Positions 18,630-27,795 are shown, counted from the stretch's first letter. The stretch is DNA of 64,000 bases from Labrys monachus (GCF_030814655.1 NZ_JAUSVK010000001.1:3727001-3791000), one strand, 5' to 3'. The notes: a model not told the origin generated them from the sequence alone. Numbers and translations: made by a program.

Positions 18630-19120
18630 GATGCAACTTTCGACGCCGGCGCCGGCCGGCTCATCGCCGCGCTGGCCGACATGATGGCCTTGACGATGTT
18701 CTGGTAGCCCGTGCACCGGCACAGATTGCCTTCCAGTTCGTCGCGCACCGTCTCTTCGGTCAGCGCCGCGCCGTGCCGGGCGATCATGTCGACTGCCATC
18801 ATCAGCATCCCCGGCGTGCAGAAACCGCATTGCAGGCCGTGATGGGCGCGGAAGGCTTCCTGCACGGGGTGAAGCGTCTCGCCCCGTGCCAGGCCCTCGA
18901 TCGTGGTGACCTGGGCGCCGTCGGCCGAGGCCGCCAGGACGGTGCAGGACTTCACGGCCACGCCGTCCATGATGACGGTGCAGGCGCCGCATTGGGTGGT
19001 ATCGCAGCCGACATGGGTTCCGGTCAGATGCAGGTGCTCGCGCAGGAATTGGACCAGCAGGATCCGGTCTTCAATGTCGCGCCTGTAAGGCGTGCCATTG
19101 ACGTACAGTATGACGCTCAA
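18626..19120 (-). CDS. Molybdenum hydroxylase 2Fe-2S subunit (CoxS-like)
   Basis: This 164-residue small subunit carries two 2Fe-2S centres. The N-terminal plant-ferredoxin-like centre is in [18 protein letters not shown] with a fourth Cys in VKSCTV, and the C-terminal centre is in CGFCTPGML and [10 protein letters not shown]. Length and all eight cysteines are normal for the family. It lies 33 bases downstream of leuD and overlaps coxM by four bases, so it is embedded in a leuCD-coxSM operon. It relays electrons from the molybdenum site to FAD. Confidence 0.93.
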   Translation of the reverse strand: MSVILYVNGTPYRRDIEDRILLVQFLREHLHLTGTHVGCDTTQCGACTVIMDGVAVKSCTVLAASADGAQVTTIEGLARGETLHPVQEAFRAHHGLQCGFCTPGMLMMAVDMIARHGAALTEETVRDELEGNLCRCTGYQNIVKAIMSASAAMSRPAPASKVAS

Positions 19121-19153
19121 CGTGCGTTTCCTCCATTCGGCGATCGTGGCGGA

Positions 19154-19759
19154 TCAGCCTTCGCTCTCGGCGCGACGCCGCTCGAATTCGTCGACCTTGT
19201 CCATCTGGGACAAGGTATAGTCCAGTTCGTCGATGCCCTTGAGCAGGCAATGCTTGGAAAAGGGATCGATGTCGAAGGAATGGGTCACACCGTCCGGCCC
19301 GGTGAGCCTCTGGGCCTCCAGGTCGACTTCGATCGTCGCGCCGGGTTCCCGCGACAGGGCGGCGATCAGCGCCGTCGTCGCCTCGGCCGGCAGGACGACG
19401 GGCAGCAGGCCGTTCTTCAGGCTGTTGCTGAAGAAGATATCCCCGAAGCTCGAGGCGACGACCACGCGGTAGCCATAGTCGGCGATGGCCCAGACGGCGT
19501 TCTCGCGGGATGACCCGCAGGCGAAGTTCTCCTCGCCGACCAGGATGCGGGTATTGCGAAACGCCGGCTGGTTGAGGACGAAGCCACTCCTCTCCGCACC
19601 GGTCTCATCGAAGCGCAGATCGTGGAAAAGGTACTGGCCGAAGCCACCGGAGCGGGGCTTGGACAGGAAACGGGCCGGCAGGATCTGGTCGGTGTCGACA
19701 TTGATGCCGGCGAAGGGCAAGGCCGGCGCGCGGAAGGTCTCGAACGATTCCACCGTCAT
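19154..19759 (-). CDS. leuD: 3-isopropylmalate dehydratase small subunit (LeuD family)
   Basis: This 201-residue swivelling subunit of the aconitase superfamily begins with the conserved GINVDTDQILPARFL. It also has FACGSSRENAVWAIADYGYRVVVASSFGDIFFSNSLKNGLLPVVL, the typical substrate-recognition and core motifs. Size is normal. The start overlaps the leuC stop by four bases. Its neighbours coxS and coxM, not leucine genes, make a dedicated catabolic isomerase plausible; related enzymes act on methylmalate or dimethylmalate. Sequence motifs alone do not separate these roles. Confidence 0.88.
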   Translation of the reverse strand: MTVESFETFRAPALPFAGINVDTDQILPARFLSKPRSGGFGQYLFHDLRFDETGAERSGFVLNQPAFRNTRILVGEENFACGSSRENAVWAIADYGYRVVVASSFGDIFFSNSLKNGLLPVVLPAEATTALIAALSREPGATIEVDLEAQRLTGPDGVTHSFDIDPFSKHCLLKGIDELDYTLSQMDKVDEFERRRAESEG

Positions 19760-21189
19760 TCTCCCAGCTGAAGCTGCCGCACGTCGGCGAGCCGCCCGGT
19801 CACCGCCGCGGCGGCGGCCATGGACGGGCTCATCAGATGCGTCCGCGCCCCGCGACCCTGCCGCCCGACGAAGTTCCTATTGGACGTGGAGGCGCAGCGC
19901 TCGCCCGCCGCCACCGTCTCGCCATTGGTGCCGAGGCAGAGCGAGCAGCCCGCGTCGCGCCACTGGAAGCCGGCCTGGCGGAAGATGAGGTCGAGACCTT
20001 CGGACTCGGCCTGCTCCTTGACCAGCCCGGAGCCCGGCACCACCCAGGCTTCGACGCCCGGATGCACGCTGCGGCCTTTGACGACGGCGGCGGCGGACCG
20101 CAGATCCTCGATGCGTCCGTTGGTGCAGGAACCGATGAACACGCGGTCGACGCGGATCTCCGAAAGCGCCGTGCCCGGTGACAATCCCATATAGGCCAGC
20201 GCCTTCGACATGCCCTCCCGGCGCTCGGCCGTCGCGGCGCCGTCGGGATCCGGGACATGGCCGTCGATCGGCGCGACGTCCTCGAGGCTGGTGCCCCAGG
20301 TCACCATCGGCGCGATGTCTCCGGCATCGAGCGTCACCTCGCGGTCGAAGACCGCATCGGCATCGCTGGCGATCTTCGACCAGCGCTCCACCGCGCGGTC
20401 CCAGGCATCGCCTTCCGGCGGCGCGTAGTTGCGACCCCTGACATAGGCAAAGGTCGTCTCGTCCGGCGCGATCATGCCGGCCCGGGCGCCCGCCTCGATC
20501 GACATGTTGCACACGGTCAGCCGCCCTTCCATGGACAGGCTGCGGATCGCCGAGCCCGCATATTCGATGACGTGGCCGACCGCGCCGGCGGGGCCGATCT
20601 TCCGGATGATGGCCAGGATAACGTCCTTGGCAGTGACACCGAAGCCGAGTTCGCCCTCGACGAAGATCCGCATCGACTTCGGCTTGCGCTGCCAGAGCGT
20701 CTGGGTGGCGAGCACCTGGGTCGCCTGGGTCATGCCCACGCCGAAGGCAAGCGCGCCGAGAGCGCCATGCGTCGAGGTGTGGCTGTCGGCACAGACGATG
20801 GTCATGCCCGGCTGGCTGATGCCCTGCTCGGGGCCGATCACATGGACGATGCCCTGCCGGCGATCGGCGAGCTCGAACAGGGTGATGCCGTAATCGTTGG
20901 AATTCTCGACAAGCGACTGGACCATGTCGCGCCGTTCGGCGCTGGCGATGCGTTCGACAATGCGCCCGTCGGTCGGCACATAGTGATCGGGCGTGCCGAA
21001 GGTCTGCTTCGGCGAGCGCGGCCGCAACTGCCGGGCCTGCAGGAATTCGAAGGCGGGGGCATAGCCGTCATGGATGAGATGCGTGTCGACATAGAGCAGC
21101 GTCTGCCCGTCGGCGCGCTCCAGGATGCTGTGCTGCGCCCAGATCTTGTCCAGCATGGTCATCGCGGCAGGACGAGGGGCCGGGATCAT
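19756..21189 (-). CDS. leuC: 3-isopropylmalate dehydratase large subunit (LeuC family)
   Basis: This is a 477-residue aconitase-family subunit binding a 4Fe-4S cluster. Landmarks are LLYVDTHLIHDGYAPAF, VCADSHTSTHGALGALAFGVG, VFIGSCTNGRIEDLR with the first cluster Cys, and DAGCSLCLGTNGE with the other two. The start at 21189 is chosen because GGAGA lies five bases upstream; an ATG at 21210 is in frame without a site. It carries the full active-site set. It heads the leuC-leuD-coxS-coxM run, behind a hairpin that follows the coxL-like gene. Confidence 0.88.
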   Translation of the reverse strand: MIPAPRPAAMTMLDKIWAQHSILERADGQTLLYVDTHLIHDGYAPAFEFLQARQLRPRSPKQTFGTPDHYVPTDGRIVERIASAERRDMVQSLVENSNDYGITLFELADRRQGIVHVIGPEQGISQPGMTIVCADSHTSTHGALGALAFGVGMTQATQVLATQTLWQRKPKSMRIFVEGELGFGVTAKDVILAIIRKIGPAGAVGHVIEYAGSAIRSLSMEGRLTVCNMSIEAGARAGMIAPDETTFAYVRGRNYAPPEGDAWDRAVERWSKIASDADAVFDREVTLDAGDIAPMVTWGTSLEDVAPIDGHVPDPDGAATAERREGMSKALAYMGLSPGTALSEIRVDRVFIGSCTNGRIEDLRSAAAVVKGRSVHPGVEAWVVPGSGLVKEQAESEGLDLIFRQAGFQWRDAGCSLCLGTNGETVAAGERCASTSNRNFVGRQGRGARTHLMSPSMAAAAAVTGRLADVRQLQLGE

Positions 21190-21337
21190 AGGATTCTCCA
21201 TAGAAATCAAGTCGGGCAGGCATGAGAGACAAGCGTTATCAGGTCGATCCAGCGCTCATCCACGCCGGAACTCTGACGATTCCGACAATTCTATTTCTAG
21301 ACCGCGTGAAGTGCCCGAAAGGAATCTTTGTTGGGAA

Positions 21338-21366
21338 GGCGATCATCGCAAAGCGCGATGATCGCC
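21338..21366 (-). terminator. Terminator-like hairpin after the CoxL-like gene
   Basis: GGCGATCATCGC at 21338-21349 and GCGATGATCGCC at 21355-21366 form a perfect 12-base stem with a 5-base loop, only four bases beyond the CoxL-like stop in the direction of minus-strand transcription. It probably separates or attenuates the leuB-coxL and leuC-leuD-coxS-coxM segments. The remaining 130 bases before the leuC start should hold a promoter or allow readthrough. Confidence 0.65.
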
Positions 21367-21370
21367 GCCC

Positions 21371-23749
21371 TCACGCCGCCGATGGATGCTCGGCGCCGGC
21401 TTTCGCTTCCTGGATGGCATTCCAGATCCGCTCCGGCGTGGCGGGCATGTCGATGTGGCGTATGCCGAACGGCCGCAACGCATCGGTGACTGCGTTCATC
21501 ACCGACGTCAGGGAGCCGGCGCAGCCCGCCTCGCCGCAGCCCTTGGCACCGAGGGGATTCGTCAGGGCCCGCGTCGGATGGTTGCCCATGGCGATCGGCG
21601 GCACGTCGCCGGCGCGCGGCAAAGCGTAGTCGGTGAAGGAGCCGGTCAGGAGCTGGCCCTGTTCGTTGAACACCGTGCGCTCCATCAGCGCCTGTCCGAT
21701 GCCCTGCGCGACACCGCCATGCGACTGCCCCTCGACCAGCATCGGATTGACGATCGTGCCAAAATCGCTCACCGCCGTGTAGCGCACCACGTGGCAGGCG
21801 CCGGTCTCCGGATCGATCTCCACCTCCGCGACATGGCACCCGTTCGGAAAGGCCGAAGGCACGCCGTCATGCACATGCGTGACGTTCAGTGTGGCAGGCA
21901 GGCCCGGCGGAAGATCGAGCCCGGCATGAAGCCTGGCGGCGAGGTCCATCAGGCCGATCTCGCGGTCGGTCCCGACCACGACGAAGCGGCCGGCGGCGAA
22001 TTCCACGTCCTGCTCGGCCGCCTCCAGCTCGTGGGCGGCGATCTTGCGGCCGGCCTCGATCACCTTGGCGGAAGCCTCGATCATGGCGCGGCCGCTGGCG
22101 ACCAGCGATTTCGAGCCGCCGGTGCCGCTTCCGGCTACCAGTTCGTCGCTGTCGCCCTGGATCAGCTTCACCTTGTCGAAGGGGATGCCGAGTTCCGACA
22201 CCAGCACCTGGGCGAAGGCGGAGGCATGCCCCTGCCCGGTGTCCAGCGTGCCGGTGATCATGGTGACGGTGCCGTCCGGCTCGAAACGCACGCCGCCCAT
22301 CTCCGTGCCGGGCGCTCCCGTCACTTCGAGATATTGGCCGACGCCGCGCCCGCGCAGCAGGCCGCGTGCCCTGCTCTCCTCCCGGCGCGCGGCAAAGCCG
22401 TCCCAGTCGGAGAGACGGAGCGCATCGTCCATCAGCGCGGTGAAATCGCCGCTGTCATAGACCTGCCGGCCCGCCGAGGTGAAAGGGAGCTCCTGCGGCC
22501 TCACATGGTTGCGCCGCCGCAGTTCCACCGGATCGATGCCGAGCTCCAGCGCGGCGAGATCGATGACGCGCTCCACATAGTAGTTCGCCTCGGGGCGGCC
22601 GTTGCCGCGATAGGCGCCGACAGGATTGGTGGTGGTCAGCACGCATTTCGTCTCCACCTCGAGCAGCGGCGTGCGGTAGACGCTCGGCAGGTTCTTCATC
22701 TGGTTGACCGCCGGCGGGAAGACGCCGCCCTGGGTCAGATAGGCGCCGACATTGCCGACGCCGCGCACGCGCATCGCCACGAAATTGGCGTCGGCGTCGA
22801 GCGCGAGCTCGATCGTCATCTCGTGATCGCGCCCATGCGTGTCCGACAGGAAGCTCTCGCTGCGCGAATCCGACCATTTGACCGGCCGGCCGAGGTCGCG
22901 CGCGGCATGGAGCACGCACAGATCCTCGGCGAAGGGATGGGCCTTCATGCCGAAGGAGCCGCCGACATGGCCGGTGAGGATCCGCACCTTGCCATCCTCG
23001 ACACCGAGCATGTGCTCGACCACCTTGCGCGCGCCATGGGCGCCCTGGCAGGCGTGGCGCAGGGTGAAGCGCTGCGCCTGCGCATCGTAGCTGCCCAGCG
23101 AGGCTCGCGGCTCCATGGCCGCGACGATGACGCGATTGCTGATGATCGGCAGGCGCGTCACATGGGCGGCGGCAGCAAAGGCCGCCGCCACCGCGGCACT
23201 GTCCCCGAAGTGGAAGTCGAGCGCGGCATTTCCGGGAAATTCGTCGTGAACCAGCGGCGCGCCCGGCTTCACCGCCTCGCTCGCCGCGGTCACCGCGGGC
23301 AAGGCCTGGATGTCGACATCGACCAGGACCGCCGCCTCGCGTGCGGCGACGGCGCTTTCCGCCACCACGAAGGCGACGCCCTCGCCGATATGGCGGACCT
23401 TGCCCACGGCCAGCGCGCGCCAGGCCGGCCAGCGCATGGGAGAGCCGTCGCGGTTGGGAGCCGTCACGCCGGCCGGCTGCGGACGCTGGCCCGCCTTCAC
23501 CAGATCCTCGCCCGTATAGATGGCGAGGACGCCGGGTATGGCGAGAGCCGCCGTCAGGTCGATACCCCGGATCAGGCCATGGGCATGCTGGCTCCTGACC
23601 ACGGCGCCATAGGCCTGCCCGGGCAGGTTCTGGTCGTCGGAATAGGATCCCTCGCCACGCACCAGCGTGCGGTCTTCCTTGCGCGGAACGGACTGGCCGA
23701 TACCGACAAGCGGGGGCCTGTGCTCATTCGAGTTGACCGGCGCTTCCAT
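21371..23749 (-). CDS. Molybdenum hydroxylase large subunit (CoxL-like, not true CO dehydrogenase)
   Basis: This 792-residue molybdopterin-cytosine-dinucleotide-binding subunit follows GAGGA upstream of its ATG. Landmarks are FVVAESAVAAREAA, GHVGGSFGMKAHPFAEDLCVLHAARDLGRPVKW, AYRGNGRPEANYYVER at the active-site loop, VTMITGTLDTGQGHASAFAQV, and the C-terminal GAKGCGEAGCAGS with the catalytic Glu. The loop is not the AYRCSFR of form I CO dehydrogenase, so CO oxidation is unlikely; hydroxylation of a heterocycle or aldehyde-like substrate is expected. The gene is separated from its small and medium subunits by leuC and leuD, which is unusual. Confidence 0.9.
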   Translation of the reverse strand: MEAPVNSNEHRPPLVGIGQSVPRKEDRTLVRGEGSYSDDQNLPGQAYGAVVRSQHAHGLIRGIDLTAALAIPGVLAIYTGEDLVKAGQRPQPAGVTAPNRDGSPMRWPAWRALAVGKVRHIGEGVAFVVAESAVAAREAAVLVDVDIQALPAVTAASEAVKPGAPLVHDEFPGNAALDFHFGDSAAVAAAFAAAAHVTRLPIISNRVIVAAMEPRASLGSYDAQAQRFTLRHACQGAHGARKVVEHMLGVEDGKVRILTGHVGGSFGMKAHPFAEDLCVLHAARDLGRPVKWSDSRSESFLSDTHGRDHEMTIELALDADANFVAMRVRGVGNVGAYLTQGGVFPPAVNQMKNLPSVYRTPLLEVETKCVLTTTNPVGAYRGNGRPEANYYVERVIDLAALELGIDPVELRRRNHVRPQELPFTSAGRQVYDSGDFTALMDDALRLSDWDGFAARREESRARGLLRGRGVGQYLEVTGAPGTEMGGVRFEPDGTVTMITGTLDTGQGHASAFAQVLVSELGIPFDKVKLIQGDSDELVAGSGTGGSKSLVASGRAMIEASAKVIEAGRKIAAHELEAAEQDVEFAAGRFVVVGTDREIGLMDLAARLHAGLDLPPGLPATLNVTHVHDGVPSAFPNGCHVAEVEIDPETGACHVVRYTAVSDFGTIVNPMLVEGQSHGGVAQGIGQALMERTVFNEQGQLLTGSFTDYALPRAGDVPPIAMGNHPTRALTNPLGAKGCGEAGCAGSLTSVMNAVTDALRPFGIRHIDMPATPERIWNAIQEAKAGAEHPSAA

Positions 23750-23862
23750 TCGTCTTCCTCACCAGATCGTTCTTGAAAAATGTCGATATGAATTTCGAAT
23801 CTGCAATGCGTCAAAACAACGGCCCGTGACCGCCTCCCCCTTGCGGAGAGGAAGCGACAGCC

Positions 23863-24972
23863 TCACGAGAGGGAAGCCGAAACCAGCTTGCTGCCGCCGC
23901 CCGACTGCAGGACGGCCTCGACCACGGCATCGCCCATCTCGCGGGTGCCGACCAGCCTGCTGCCGGGCTGCATGATGTCCCCCGTCCGATAGCCGTCGCG
24001 CAGGACCGAGCCTACGGCTTCCTCGACGCGAGCGGCATGGTTTTCGAGCCCGAAGGAATAGCGCAGCATCATCGCCACCGACAGGATGGCGGCCAGCGGA
24101 TTGGCGATGTTCTTGCCGGCGATGTCGGGCGCCGTGCCGTGCACGGGCTCGTAGAGACCCTTGTTGTCGCTGCCCAGCGAGGCGGAAGGAAGCATGCCGA
24201 TGGACCCGGCGAGCATGGCGGCGGCGTCCGAGAGGATATCGCCGAAGACGTTGCCGGTGACGATGACGTCGAACTGGCGGGGATTGCGGATCAGCACCAT
24301 GGAGGCGGCGTCGATATAGAGGTGGCTGAGTTCCACGTCCGGATATTGCTTCGAGACCTCGATGACGACCTCGCGCCACAGCGCCATCGTCTCCAGCACA
24401 TTGGCCTTGTCCACCGAGCAGAGCTTCTTCCGGCGCCGCCTCGCAGCCTGAAAGCCGGCATGGGCGATCCGCTCGATCTCCGCGTCGGTATAGCGCATCG
24501 TGTTGAAGCCGACGCGCCTGCCTTCGGCATCCGTCTCGATGCCCCGCGGCTGGCCGAAATAGAGATCGCCGTTGAGTTCGCGCAGGATGACCATGTCGAC
24601 ACCGCCGACGACGTCCGGCTTCAGGGTCGAAGCGTCGAGCAGTTCCGGGAAGAGCTTCACCGGCCGGAAATTGGCGTAGAGCGACAGCGCCTTGCGCAGC
24701 TTGAGGAGGCCGTAGCCGGCGCCTTCGCTGGGCGGGCGCTTCTCGTCCTCCGGCACGCCGGTGCCGCCGAGCAGGATCGCGTCGGCCTGACGCGCGACGG
24801 CCAGGGTCTCGGGAGGCAGCGCGTCGCCGACGGTGTCGAGGCCCTCGCCGCCGATGACCGCCTCCTGCAGATCCAGGGAAAACTCGTTTCCGATGACCGC
24901 GCGCAGGGCCTTGACCGCCTCCGCCGTCACTTCTTTTCCGATGCCGTCACCTGGGAGAACCGCGATCTTCAA
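23863..24972 (-). CDS. leuB: 3-isopropylmalate dehydrogenase (LeuB family)
   Basis: This 369-residue beta-decarboxylating dehydrogenase has [14 protein letters not shown] at the start, the substrate-loop arginines in [16 protein letters not shown] and [34 protein letters not shown] with the catalytic Lys, [30 protein letters not shown], and [20 protein letters not shown] for NAD+. These are close to genuine LeuB motifs rather than tartrate or isocitrate dehydrogenase. The next gene downstream is the CoxL-like gene, 113 bases away on the same strand. Together with leuCD it would isomerise and oxidatively decarboxylate a 2-alkylmalate. Confidence 0.9.
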   Translation of the reverse strand: MKIAVLPGDGIGKEVTAEAVKALRAVIGNEFSLDLQEAVIGGEGLDTVGDALPPETLAVARQADAILLGGTGVPEDEKRPPSEGAGYGLLKLRKALSLYANFRPVKLFPELLDASTLKPDVVGGVDMVILRELNGDLYFGQPRGIETDAEGRRVGFNTMRYTDAEIERIAHAGFQAARRRRKKLCSVDKANVLETMALWREVVIEVSKQYPDVELSHLYIDAASMVLIRNPRQFDVIVTGNVFGDILSDAAAMLAGSIGMLPSASLGSDNKGLYEPVHGTAPDIAGKNIANPLAAILSVAMMLRYSFGLENHAARVEEAVGSVLRDGYRTGDIMQPGSRLVGTREMGDAVVEAVLQSGGGSKLVSASLS

Positions 24973-25131
24973 GGCAATACCTTTCGACAGGACAGGGCGG
25001 GAATGGACGATCGTCTTCCGCCGTTGCCGTCTTATAGGAGCCGGCCCGGCGCCGCCGGGAGTCGTTCTTCGGAACGCTCACATCGTCGGCTGCGATGGTT
25101 TGGGCATGCGATGAACCGCGGGAGAACGCCC

Positions 25132-26022
25132 TCAGGCGCCGTCCTTCGTCAGGTGCTTGAGCAGGAGCTTCACCGGAGACGGCAGGGACTGGCCGTCCTG
25201 AACGCAGATGTTCCACTGGCGCACGGCCCAGGGCTCGTCGAGCTCGATTGCCTTGAGCTTGCCGCCGGTGACGTAGCGCGCGGCGCATCCCTCGGGCACG
25301 AGCCCGACCCCGAGTTCGGCCTCGACCATGCCCCTCACGGTCTCGAAACCATTGACACGCACCGGCATCTTCAGCGGCCGGCTGAGATCCGACGCGGCCC
25401 GCAGCACCAGGGAATCGAGAAAGCTTCCCTTCGTCGGACCGATCAGGTCGTAATCCGGCAGGTCGGCGAAACGCAGCGACGGCCTGTCGCCCAGCGGATG
25501 GCCGAGAGGAAGCAGCACGACGAGCCGGTCGGCGCGATAGGGAAAGATCTTCAGGCCCTGCCGCGGCACGACGCCGCCGAAGATGCCGATATCCGCGGCG
25601 TTCTCGGCGACCGCCTCGACGGCCTGCTGGCTAGTGCCTTCCTGGAGGACGATACGAATGGCCGAATGGCGCGCAAGGAAGTCCCTGAGGTCGTCGGGCA
25701 GATGCTGGATGATGGTGGAAACGCTGGCATAGACGCGCACCTGGCCGCTGACACCGCTGGCGTGATGGGCGAGTTCGATCTCCATCTGGTTGAGATCGCG
25801 CATCAGCACCCGTGAATGGTGCAGCAGCGTATGGGCGGAAGCCGTCAGTTCCAGCCCCTTCGAGCTGCGGTGGAAGAGCGGCGTGTTGAGCCTCGCCTCG
25901 AGATCCGACATGCGCTTGCTGACCGCCGACGCCGCGATATGCTCGCGGTCGGCCGCCTTGGCGATGCTCTGCTCTTCACAGACCGCAACGAAAAGCTGGA
26001 GCGACAGAAGGTCGAAACGCAC
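25132..26022 (-). CDS. LysR-family transcriptional regulator
   Basis: This 296-residue regulator begins at a GTG at 26022 (VRFDLLSLQLFVAVCEEQSIAKAA), with GGAGA eight bases upstream; the longer frame to 26076 is not LysR-like. The N-terminal winged helix carries REHIAASAVSKRMSDLEARLNTPLFHR, and an effector domain follows from about residue 90. It lies upstream of leuB on the same strand and is divergent from the SDR gene, so it probably controls both directions. LysR proteins of this style commonly respond to a pathway intermediate. Confidence 0.9.
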   Translation of the reverse strand: MRFDLLSLQLFVAVCEEQSIAKAADREHIAASAVSKRMSDLEARLNTPLFHRSSKGLELTASAHTLLHHSRVLMRDLNQMEIELAHHASGVSGQVRVYASVSTIIQHLPDDLRDFLARHSAIRIVLQEGTSQQAVEAVAENAADIGIFGGVVPRQGLKIFPYRADRLVVLLPLGHPLGDRPSLRFADLPDYDLIGPTKGSFLDSLVLRAASDLSRPLKMPVRVNGFETVRGMVEAELGVGLVPEGCAARYVTGGKLKAIELDEPWAVRQWNICVQDGQSLPSPVKLLLKHLTKDGA

Positions 26023-26168
26023 GTGGCATTCTCCGGTATCGGCAGCGGATGTCGGGCCGCCGGCAAGGCGGGTCACCAGGCCCGCCGCGACGGCATGACC
26101 GCATCGCCGACCGCGACGACCGCGTTCCGAATGAAGTCTTCTGGCGGACCGTCAAACGGCGAATATGG

Positions 26169-26215
26169 CCCTTACCCTTGATCCTCCCAGAGTCAAGGAG
26201 ATTTGCCGTTAGGGC
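26169..26215. promoter_or_regulatory. Candidate LysR operator in the divergent intergenic region
   Basis: The arms CCTTGA at 26176-26181 and TCAAGG at 26193-26198 form a dyad spaced by 11 bases, which is the geometry of LysR boxes. They are nested within an outer imperfect pair, GCCCTTAC at 26169-26176 and GTTAGGGC further right. The site lies about 60 bases before the SDR start and 150 bases from the LysR start. It is an inference from symmetry and position only. Confidence 0.4.
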
Positions 26216-26258
26216 AGGCGCATGCGCGAGCCTGACGACGCCAGTTCGGATTTGATCA

Positions 26259-27011
26259 ATGAACCTCTATGATTTCAAGGACCGCGTCGCCGTCGTCACC
26301 GGCGGTGCGCAGGGCATCGGCCTGGCCGTGGTGCAGCGCCTCGCCCGGTCGGGCGCCAGGGTCGCCATCTGGGACCGCGACGGCGCCCTGCTCGGCCGCA
26401 CGCTCGCCGAGCTGGCGCTGCCGGACGCCGTCCTCGGCGTGAACGTCGATATCGGCGACCTCGCCTCGGTGGAGGCGGGCGTCGCCCGCACGTTGGAGCG
26501 CTTCGGGAAGATCGACATCCTCGTCAACAATGCAGCGCTCGTCGGCCCGAATGCGCCGACCTGGGAATATCCGCCCGAGGCGTTCGCCGAAGTCGTGCAT
26601 GTCGGCCTCGTCGGCACCTTCCATTGCTGCCGCGCGGTGGTGCCGTCCATGCGCGAGCGCAATTACGGGCGCATCGTCAACCTCTCCTCGGTCGCCGGCA
26701 AGGAGGGCAATCCCAATGCGGTCGCCTATTCCTCGATGAAGGCGGGCGTGATCGCCTTGACGAAATCGCTCGGCAAGGAGCTCGCCGCCACGAACATCGC
26801 CGTCAACTGCGTCACGCCGGCGGTGGCGAAGACGCCCGGCGCGATGATGCAGACGCAGGAGCATATCGCCTACATGCTCAGCAAGATCCCGCGCGGCAGG
26901 ATGCTGGAACTCGAGGAAGCCGCCTCGATGATCTGCTGGCTGGCGACGGAAGAGAATTCGTTCACCACCGGCGCGGTGTTCGATCTGTCGGGCGGCCGCG
27001 CAACCTACTGA
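26259..27011 (+). CDS. Short-chain dehydrogenase/reductase
   Basis: This 250-residue classical SDR has the NAD(P)-binding TGGAQGIG at about residue 14, NNAA at about 90, the catalytic Ser in VNLSSVAG and the YSSMK motif (Tyr-x-x-x-Lys) at about 155-159. An acidic residue after the second strand (AIWDRD) suggests NAD+ preference. The gene is divergent from the LysR regulator and 19 bases upstream of the glutaredoxin-DinB gene. It would oxidise an alcohol or reduce a ketone in the neighbouring pathway. Confidence 0.9.
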   Translation: MNLYDFKDRVAVVTGGAQGIGLAVVQRLARSGARVAIWDRDGALLGRTLAELALPDAVLGVNVDIGDLASVEAGVARTLERFGKIDILVNNAALVGPNAPTWEYPPEAFAEVVHVGLVGTFHCCRAVVPSMRERNYGRIVNLSSVAGKEGNPNAVAYSSMKAGVIALTKSLGKELAATNIAVNCVTPAVAKTPGAMMQTQEHIAYMLSKIPRGRMLELEEAASMICWLATEENSFTTGAVFDLSGGRATY

Positions 27012-27030
27012 CGATACAGGAAACGCAGCG

Positions 27031-27795
27031 ATGCACATCGATCCGATCAGGGTGTTCTGGGTGCCGGGATGTTCGGCCTGCGTCAAGGCCAAGGAATTCC
27101 TCACCAGCCTCGGCGTGCCCTTCGAATCGGTCAATCTCCTGGAGAACGAGCAGGGCGCCGCCGATCTCGCCGCATTGGGTGCCCGATCCCTGCCGGTGAT
27201 CGCACGCGGCGGGGATTTCGTGTTCGCCCAGTCGCTCGACCAGGTGGCGAAATTCCTCGGCCGCGAGCACACCGGCGCCGATCGCCTGTCGCCGGAGATG
27301 CTGGTGCGGCGATGGGCGGATTTCCTCGGCCTCGCCTCGTCTCTCGTTGCGGACATGCCCGGCGAACTTCTGGAGCATCGGCCCATCCCCCGCCGAGACA
27401 GGACGATGCGGGAACTCGCCTATCACATCTATCAGATCCCCGATGTCTTCGTGCGCAATGTCGCCGGCGAGTTCGAGGATTGGGCGCATCATGTCAACCT
27501 GCCGGTCCCCGATGCGGTCAGGACCACGGGCGACATCCTCGCCTTCGGCGGCCGGGCGAGCGCTGCCATGATCGGATGGTGGGAAGGGCTCGATGACCGG
27601 GCATGCCTGTGGACCGTGCAGACCTATTACGGCGCCCGTCCGGCATGGGAGCTCCTGGAACGCCAGACCTGGCATTCGGCCCAGCACGTCCGCCAGTTGG
27701 AGGCGGTGCTGCAGGGCTTCGCGGTTCCCCTCGCCCGGACAGCGCCGCCGCGGCTCTATGAGGGCCTGCCCCTGCCGGCAGGCCTGTGGGCGTGA
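27031..27795 (+). CDS. Glutaredoxin-like/DinB-like fusion protein
   Basis: This 254-residue protein has two parts. Residues 1-80 resemble glutaredoxin: VFWVPGCSACVKAKEFLTSLGVPFESVNL, with a C-S-A-C redox motif, and then SLPVI with the cis-Pro. Residues about 90-240 form a helical DinB/YfiT-like domain with three spaced histidines (LAYHIYQ, DWAHHVN, WHSAQHVRQLEAVL), which in this superfamily bind a metal or a low-molecular-weight thiol. The fusion suggests a thiol-dependent isomerase or transferase. It is cotranscribed with the SDR gene. The domain calls are by motif and fold pattern. Confidence 0.7.
   Translation: MHIDPIRVFWVPGCSACVKAKEFLTSLGVPFESVNLLENEQGAADLAALGARSLPVIARGGDFVFAQSLDQVAKFLGREHTGADRLSPEMLVRRWADFLGLASSLVADMPGELLEHRPIPRRDRTMRELAYHIYQIPDVFVRNVAGEFEDWAHHVNLPVPDAVRTTGDILAFGGRASAAMIGWWEGLDDRACLWTVQTYYGARPAWELLERQTWHSAQHVRQLEAVLQGFAVPLARTAPPRLYEGLPLPAGLWA

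Noticed and set aside
21371-23749. Aerobic CO dehydrogenase (true CoxL)
   Set aside because: The active-site loop reads AYRGNGRPE, not the AYRCSFR of form I enzymes, so a CO-oxidising role is not supported.
21386-23776. A plus-strand frame of nearly 800 codons
   Set aside because: It mirrors the CoxL-like gene in antisense; the minus-strand protein has clear family motifs and the plus-strand one has none.
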